DNA of 62,974 bases from the IMG/VR virus record IMGVR_UViG_3300017989_000118, positions 1 to 62,974 of that record; one strand, written 5' to 3'. The position numbers were made by a program, and so were the translations under genes. This DNA comes from a virus. The stretch's first letter is position 1. The number at the start of each line of letters is the position of its first letter. Of the stretch, positions 61,201-62,974 are shown in pieces. The notes beneath the pieces were generated by a model. It ran no database searches. It worked only from the letters and a program-made list of their open reading frames with translations, and had not been told where the DNA came from.

Positions 61201-61376
61201 ACGACGCCACGGGCGTCCTGCTCGACCGCTTCGAGCCCGCCGAGGACCAGCCGGAGGACTACTACCGCGTGCTGTCGTACAAGTTCGCCTTCGCGGGCAC
61301 CTTCCGGGTCAGGCTCATCGTGCAGTTCCGGGACGACGACATCGCCATCCGGGACACCATCGTGGACGTGGAGTAA
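58227..61376 (+). CDS. Tail fibre with DUF4815-like start and kelch propeller
   Basis: A 1049-residue protein; AGCAGGG lies before the ATG. Residues 1-310 are DUF4815-like (DYRKVIFQRDRPVLDFELN, DFYLGDGFLVHQ). From about 415 to 760 (59475-60510) six kelch-type blades follow, each with R..H/Y(S/A/R/G).. then an aromatic-GG motif: YFHSAVNIAGKAYIFGGQ, FDHAAIAMSDNRMLVYGG, YGHRMVS..IYIYGGY, AWHGLTLTGSRVYAMGGE, LGHQMFQTTGAVYVWGGW, LQYAAAVMRDDSRLIVFAG. Cys-rich and YEYEYPGPG segments follow, then a final PKD-like domain (RYVWEIYNDATG). A beta-propeller is well suited to bind sugar or protein receptors. Codon use is uniform and GC-high, as in the sheath, suggesting strong expression. Confidence 0.88.
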   Translation: MADISKNSFDPAKDYRKVIFQRDRPVLDFELNEGQDIQRYQRDWLIRHSSGDFYLGDGFLVHQVDDPELQGNRVVVRHGSVVHMGKRILLEEDFTIGEDDSPLTTPSEDREDIVYIKYFAEEITSEDDPDIIDPEFGQEAAIREKIRVVIKVEEGGQIPCPAPGETVFEIARLHRRAGVTAVTSDQIEDTRAQALHNFVVQGLHVGESTEAGGAFRFVIANGRARVADEDVTFDFSDADTSAFEVSPNTTTEVFISRDGQIVMEEVGTNECCTTDIHLPLACIVSSDVGIETITDKRFFLSSFLMWIYLKLLELEDDLIALREDPPVQEWEQENSKRNYPFAQDASLYNGVLQLPTDFLIDIDLANTQCNARYYISRVINTPNLQCVEVSQRNGSRNPVARLCNTNTVWTALEWEMPPRYFHSAVNIAGKAYIFGGQDNLDQIVGGETIIEFDLDGAEGVWTRSTRGDTSSGSEEWPTGRFDHAAIAMSDNRMLVYGGRANADDAAPLPLPDMWIYTPDFEDPDEGYWKRLPQLAATIGGSTVDLKGRYGHRMVSRQVTLPTGTYEEIYIYGGYVLFESGSTISYEPTDDFIRVTLDITPVNDGGTVRPRDEVVSVELLDASAAGRRAWHGLTLTGSRVYAMGGENALAQTLNDLWEFNPANMQWTRLEPSDALLPPVRLGHQMFQTTGAVYVWGGWNSFGSLSDTWRFDLDTRRWEQRTSSPLRLQYAAAVMRDDSRLIVFAGQSGRTESRQIFLYVVDEIPDSDFITLNDSCICGSAILDMTKVPEGTDEDFTFQQAALLPTVAHPRLPEDCFPCDVSQEGQELCCEDGRVFAMVRGSSSLHGPLEIPLENPNCQVLCALVAHANGNADCVGFPCTGYDYDYQPPGEYEYEYPGPGPICGCVFVRVGRKDCGKFYVEYDVSYNVPQPIGEEAEVLLELNWMVTGQPCEVPVEQLAPRALIDIKSAREFTFCGDGVDDSGRPVRYVWEIYNDATGVLLDRFEPAEDQPEDYYRVLSYKFAFAGTFRVRLIVQFRDDDIAIRDTIVDVE

Positions 61377-61385
61377 GGGGGAGAG

Positions 61386-61631
61386 ATGGGTAGCACAAGG
61401 AAAATCGCCGAGAGGCTCGCCGGGGTGACCGGGGGGCCGGGCGGGGAGGACTACTTCACCCCCGAGCAGCGGCGGAGGGTGGACGAGGAGGTCGTGAGGA
61501 TCAGGGACATGGTGGCCGCGGAGATAAACCGCGTCGCCCCGGAGGTCAGGGCCATGGACCCCGACGGGCTGGCGTACGTCGCCCAGGGAATCCTTGAGGA
61601 GCTCATCGACGAGCTCCAGCGGAGGGTGTGA
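61386..61631 (+). CDS. Small helical protein
   Basis: An 81-residue protein; AAGGGGGAGAG precedes the ATG. Two or three helices (RRRVDEEVVRIRDMVAAEI, GLAYVAQGILEELIDELQRR) with a Gly-rich turn. No family is recognised. Its end carries the SD (GGAGG) of the ferritin-like gene and overlaps its alternative GTG start, so the two are coupled and may be partners. Confidence 0.7.
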   Translation: MGSTRKIAERLAGVTGGPGGEDYFTPEQRRRVDEEVVRIRDMVAAEINRVAPEVRAMDPDGLAYVAQGILEELIDELQRRV

Positions 61632-61633
61632 CC

Positions 61634-62251
61634 ATGCCGGGGTTCGGCGACGCGTTCTCGGGCCTTTCGCTCGACCGGAAGATGACGGCCGACGAGCTCG
61701 TGCGGGCTGTGCGGTTCGCGGTGGCCGCCGAGTACGAGGCGGTCCAGCAGTACACGCAGATAGCCGAGGCGTCCGACAATCCGCTAGTCACCAAGGTCAT
61801 GCTGGAGGTTGCGGACGAGGAGCGGGTCCACGCGGGCGAGTTCCTGCGGCTCCTGAGGGAGATCGCTCCGGAGGAGGCCGGCCTCTACGAGGAGGGCGGC
61901 TCCGAGGTCGAGGACGCCGCGGGAGGCGAGGCCAAGGCGAAGCCGCGCGGCGCGTCCGCGTGGCCGCAGGTGGGCGCGAAGGTCACGCCCAGGGAGCGGA
62001 CGGAGGCGTATTACTCCGGGTACGCCGGCGCCCCCGAGTGCTTCCTGGAGCCGGGGGAGGTGGCCATCGTGGTCTCGGTGGACAACCCGCCGGTCACGGG
62101 ACGCCGCGCCAACTTCCTCACCGCCGCGTTCGAGCGCGGGGGCAGGAGATGGACGGTGGCATTGCGGCGGGGGGAGTACGATGTGGTCAAGGACGCTGGC
62201 GAGCGGGCCGCGAGGCGGATAGCAAGGAGGCTCGTCGTTAAGCAAGCATAG
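61634..62251 (+). CDS. Encapsulin-cargo-type ferritin-like protein with extra C-terminal domain
   Basis: A 205-residue protein; GGAGG lies eight bases before ATG 61634. Residues 1-97 match the encapsulated ferritin-like family: MPGFGDAFSGLSLDRKMT, AAEYEAVQQYTQIAEASDN, EVADEERVHAGEFLRLL. E33, Y40, E63 and H66 align with the iron-site residues known in EncFtn (E32, Y39, E62, H65). Such proteins form ring-like decamers that oxidise iron, usually inside encapsulin shells. Normal family length is near 100 residues; here a charged linker leads to a second domain (108-205) with ECFLEPGEVAIVVSVDNPP and WTVALRRGEYDVVKDAG, unrecognised. No encapsulin gene or clear targeting peptide is in the window. 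Confidence 0.85.
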   Translation: MPGFGDAFSGLSLDRKMTADELVRAVRFAVAAEYEAVQQYTQIAEASDNPLVTKVMLEVADEERVHAGEFLRLLREIAPEEAGLYEEGGSEVEDAAGGEAKAKPRGASAWPQVGAKVTPRERTEAYYSGYAGAPECFLEPGEVAIVVSVDNPPVTGRRANFLTAAFERGGRRWTVALRRGEYDVVKDAGERAARRIARRLVVKQA

Positions 62252-62657
62252 GGTGCGACCCCCGGGCAGTCCGGGCAGTAGTGTCTACCAGGGCGCCGCA
62301 GGACGGCGCCCCGCGGAAAAGGGGCCGCCCCTCCGGGGCGGCCCCTCGTTTTTGTAAGGCCTTTGCCCCGGCGAGGGTTCGGGAGGTGCGACATGGGGAA
62401 CGCGAGGCGGTTGGCCCGGCGGCTGCTGGCCGAGAGCGAGGGCGCGAGGCGCGAGAGAGAGATCCACGAGCTGGAGCAGCAGTGGGGGAGGCCGCCTGCG
62501 GCCCGCCCGCGAACGGGCCCCGCTCCCGAATCTGCATCTCGGCGAGGTCCGGCCCGAGGATGCCGCATATCCCGACGATGTCCCGCCCCTCCAAGCCCCT
62601 CGTCCGCCGCCTCTCCCACGCCCTCATCTGCCTGTGCGTCGGCTCCCCGCGCCCCAT
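62238..62657 (-). CDS. Possible minus-strand gene
   Basis: Reading leftward from ATG 62657, which has GGGAGGG seven bases before it, the first 50 residues look coding: HRQMRAWERRRTRGLEGRDI, VGICGILGPDLAEMQIRERG. The rest (Ala/Pro/Arg-rich) runs through the opposite gene start and the terminator and is unlikely to be real. The two genes may therefore converge near 62490, with a lost stop codon or a sequencing frameshift. Not recognised. Confidence 0.35.
   Translation of the reverse strand: MGRGEPTHRQMRAWERRRTRGLEGRDIVGICGILGPDLAEMQIRERGPFAGGPQAASPTAAPARGSLSRASRPRSRPAAAGPTASRSPCRTSRTLAGAKALQKRGAAPEGRPLFRGAPSCGALVDTTARTARGSHPMLA
62291..62311 (+). repeat. GC hairpin preceding the terminator
   Basis: GGGCGCCG (62291-62298) and CGGCGCCC (62304-62311) form a perfect stem with a CAGGA loop. 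It lies ten bases before the intrinsic terminator and probably protects the mRNA 3' end or aids termination. Confidence 0.6.
62321..62353 (+). terminator. Strong intrinsic terminator closing the late operon
   Basis: GGGGCCGCCCC (62321-62331) pairs with GGGGCGGCCCC (62335-62345), followed by TCGTTTTT. This has the best T-run in the window. Its inner 23 bases are identical to the terminator after the tube gene. Confidence 0.92.
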
Positions 62658-62710
62658 GGCTGGCCCTCCCCCGTCCGGGGGCCGCCCCGCAGGGGCGGCC
62701 TGTGTCCTAA
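62393..62710 (+). CDS. Small charged protein, 3' end uncertain
   Basis: A 105-residue frame with a good SD (GGGAGG six bases before the ATG). The first 34 residues look real: MGNARRLARRLLAESEGARR, EREIHELEQQWGRP, an amphipathic basic helix followed by an acidic one. After that the frame becomes Pro/Ser/Ala-rich, as expected of the shadow of an opposite-strand gene, so the true protein may be shorter or frameshifted. A hairpin at 62680-62700 lies before the stop. Confidence 0.4.
   Translation: MGNARRLARRLLAESEGARREREIHELEQQWGRPPAARPRTGPAPESASRRGPARGCRISRRCPAPPSPSSAASPTPSSACASAPRAPWLALPRPGAAPQGRPVS
62680..62700. repeat. GC-rich perfect hairpin
   Basis: GGCCGCCCC and GGGGCGGCC pair around GCA. 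It is symmetric in use and lacks a T-run on the plus side (TGTGTCC follows), so I do not call it a terminator. It lies just before the start of the minus-strand candidate gene and resembles the two strong terminators at 20813 and 62321. Confidence 0.55.
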
Positions 62711-62736
62711 TCCGTCGGAACAAAAAACGGTCGGGG

Positions 62737-62862
62737 CTATCGCCCCCCAATCTCCGTGGGCCAGGTGTGCCCGTTCGCGCAGCACGCCAAGGGCCTGTTG
62801 TCCGGCCCCTCCGGCTCCCCCTCGCGCTCGAGCAGCGTCCTCTGGTCGTCCCAGCGCCTGCG
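62737..62862 (-). pseudogene. C-terminal fragment of a minus-strand protein
   Basis: Leftward frame ending in TAG at 62739-62737. The last 40 or so residues are RRWDDQRTLLEREGEPEG then LACCANGHTWPTEIGGR. The CANGHxWP pattern resembles short zinc-finger tails of viral proteins. No start codon lies between here and the TnpB fragment, which begins at the point where this frame loses sense. I infer that the 5' part was replaced by the TnpB segment. Confidence 0.4.
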
Positions 62863-62974
62863 GGGCGGTGCGCGCCGAGCTTCCGCTCGGCGAGCGCGCG
62901 TACCGCTGCCCGGAGTGCGGCCTTGGGCTGGATCGGGACCTGAACGCGGCGAGGAACCTGCTGGGTCTTTTGGA
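62850..62974 (+). pseudogene. tnpB: TnpB zinc ribbon and RuvC-III end (right half)
   Basis: In the frame with codons from 62850 the translation reads SACGAVRAELPLGERAYRCP, then ECGLGLDRDLNAARNLLGLL. This is the TnpB zinc ribbon (CG...YRCPECG) followed by the RuvC-III motif DRDLNAA with its catalytic Asp. The first Cys of the ribbon is absent (Pro at that place) and nothing upstream in any frame looks like TnpB, so the N-terminal 300 or so residues are missing. Joined to base 1, the frame continues as ESEPKRSW.... An inactive remnant, or a gene cut by assembly. Confidence 0.75.

Noticed and set aside
61634-62251. Calling the ferritin gene an encapsulin shell
   Set aside because: The sequence is the cargo-type helical ferritin domain, with no HK97-fold pattern; no shell gene is present in the window.
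1-62974. CRISPR array
   Set aside because: No regularly spaced direct repeats of 20-40 bases were seen; the only tandem DNA repeat noticed is the coding 30-bp pair at 19197.
1-62974. A complete circular viral genome
   Set aside because: The ends join in frame, but head, packaging, replication and lysis genes are missing, and a collapsed TnpB repeat would give the same picture.

Overview
The window is about 63 kb of GC-rich DNA. Nearly every gene lies on the + strand, tightly packed, often with ATGA/TGATG overlaps, and usually behind a clear Shine-Dalgarno (SD) sequence with ATG, GTG or TTG starts. It reads as the late structural region of a large contractile-tailed virus (myovirus type) or a very large contractile injection system. 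I see a sheath, a tube, a tape measure, a hub, an iron-tipped spike, gp25-like and J-like baseplate wedge proteins and several giant fibre or adhesin proteins. I find no terminase, portal, major capsid, prohead protease, polymerase or lysis gene, so this is either part of a larger genome or a headless tail system. By eye, arginine is often AGG and isoleucine often ATA. That would fit an archaeal or thermophilic host, but a lipobox protein and strong SD sites leave a bacterial host open.

Layout. (1) 1-235 and 62850-62974 hold the two halves of a TnpB (IS200/IS605 family) C-terminus. They join in frame if the window ends are joined. (2) 0.2-5.9 kb: neck or virion accessory proteins, including a dual-specificity protein phosphatase and a zinc-ribbon virion protein. 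(3) 5.9-11.5 kb: four overlapping glycosyltransferase genes carrying five GT2 domains and a TPR tail. (4) 11.6-15.0 kb: an unknown protein, an actin-like ATPase and a neck/tail-completion candidate. (5) 15.0-28.0 kb: structured leader, sheath, terminator, unknown protein, tube, terminator, two chaperone candidates and the tape measure. (6) 28.0-38.5 kb: a paralogous tail/baseplate pair, hub and spike. (7) 38.5-40.6 kb: a lone antisense lipoprotein gene diverging from a tandem degenerate methyltransferase/zinc-finger protein. (8) 40.7-53.5 kb: baseplate wedge and a 2,276-residue protein. (9) 53.5-61.4 kb: fibre proteins, one with a kelch propeller. (10) 61.4-62.3 kb: a small protein and an encapsulin-cargo-type ferritin fused to an unknown domain, then a strong terminator and a poorly resolved end.

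How the parts fit together. The sheath, tube, tape measure, hub and spike form the contractile injector. The J-like, gp25-like and tail-protein-I-like parts form the baseplate. The two large fibres share a DUF4815-like N-terminus, probably the attachment end, and the kelch propeller is the likely receptor-binding part. The enzyme genes (phosphatase, glycosyltransferases, methyltransferase-like protein, ferritin, actin-like ATPase) sit inside the structural operon, so they are probably made late and act on or within virions or on the infected cell.
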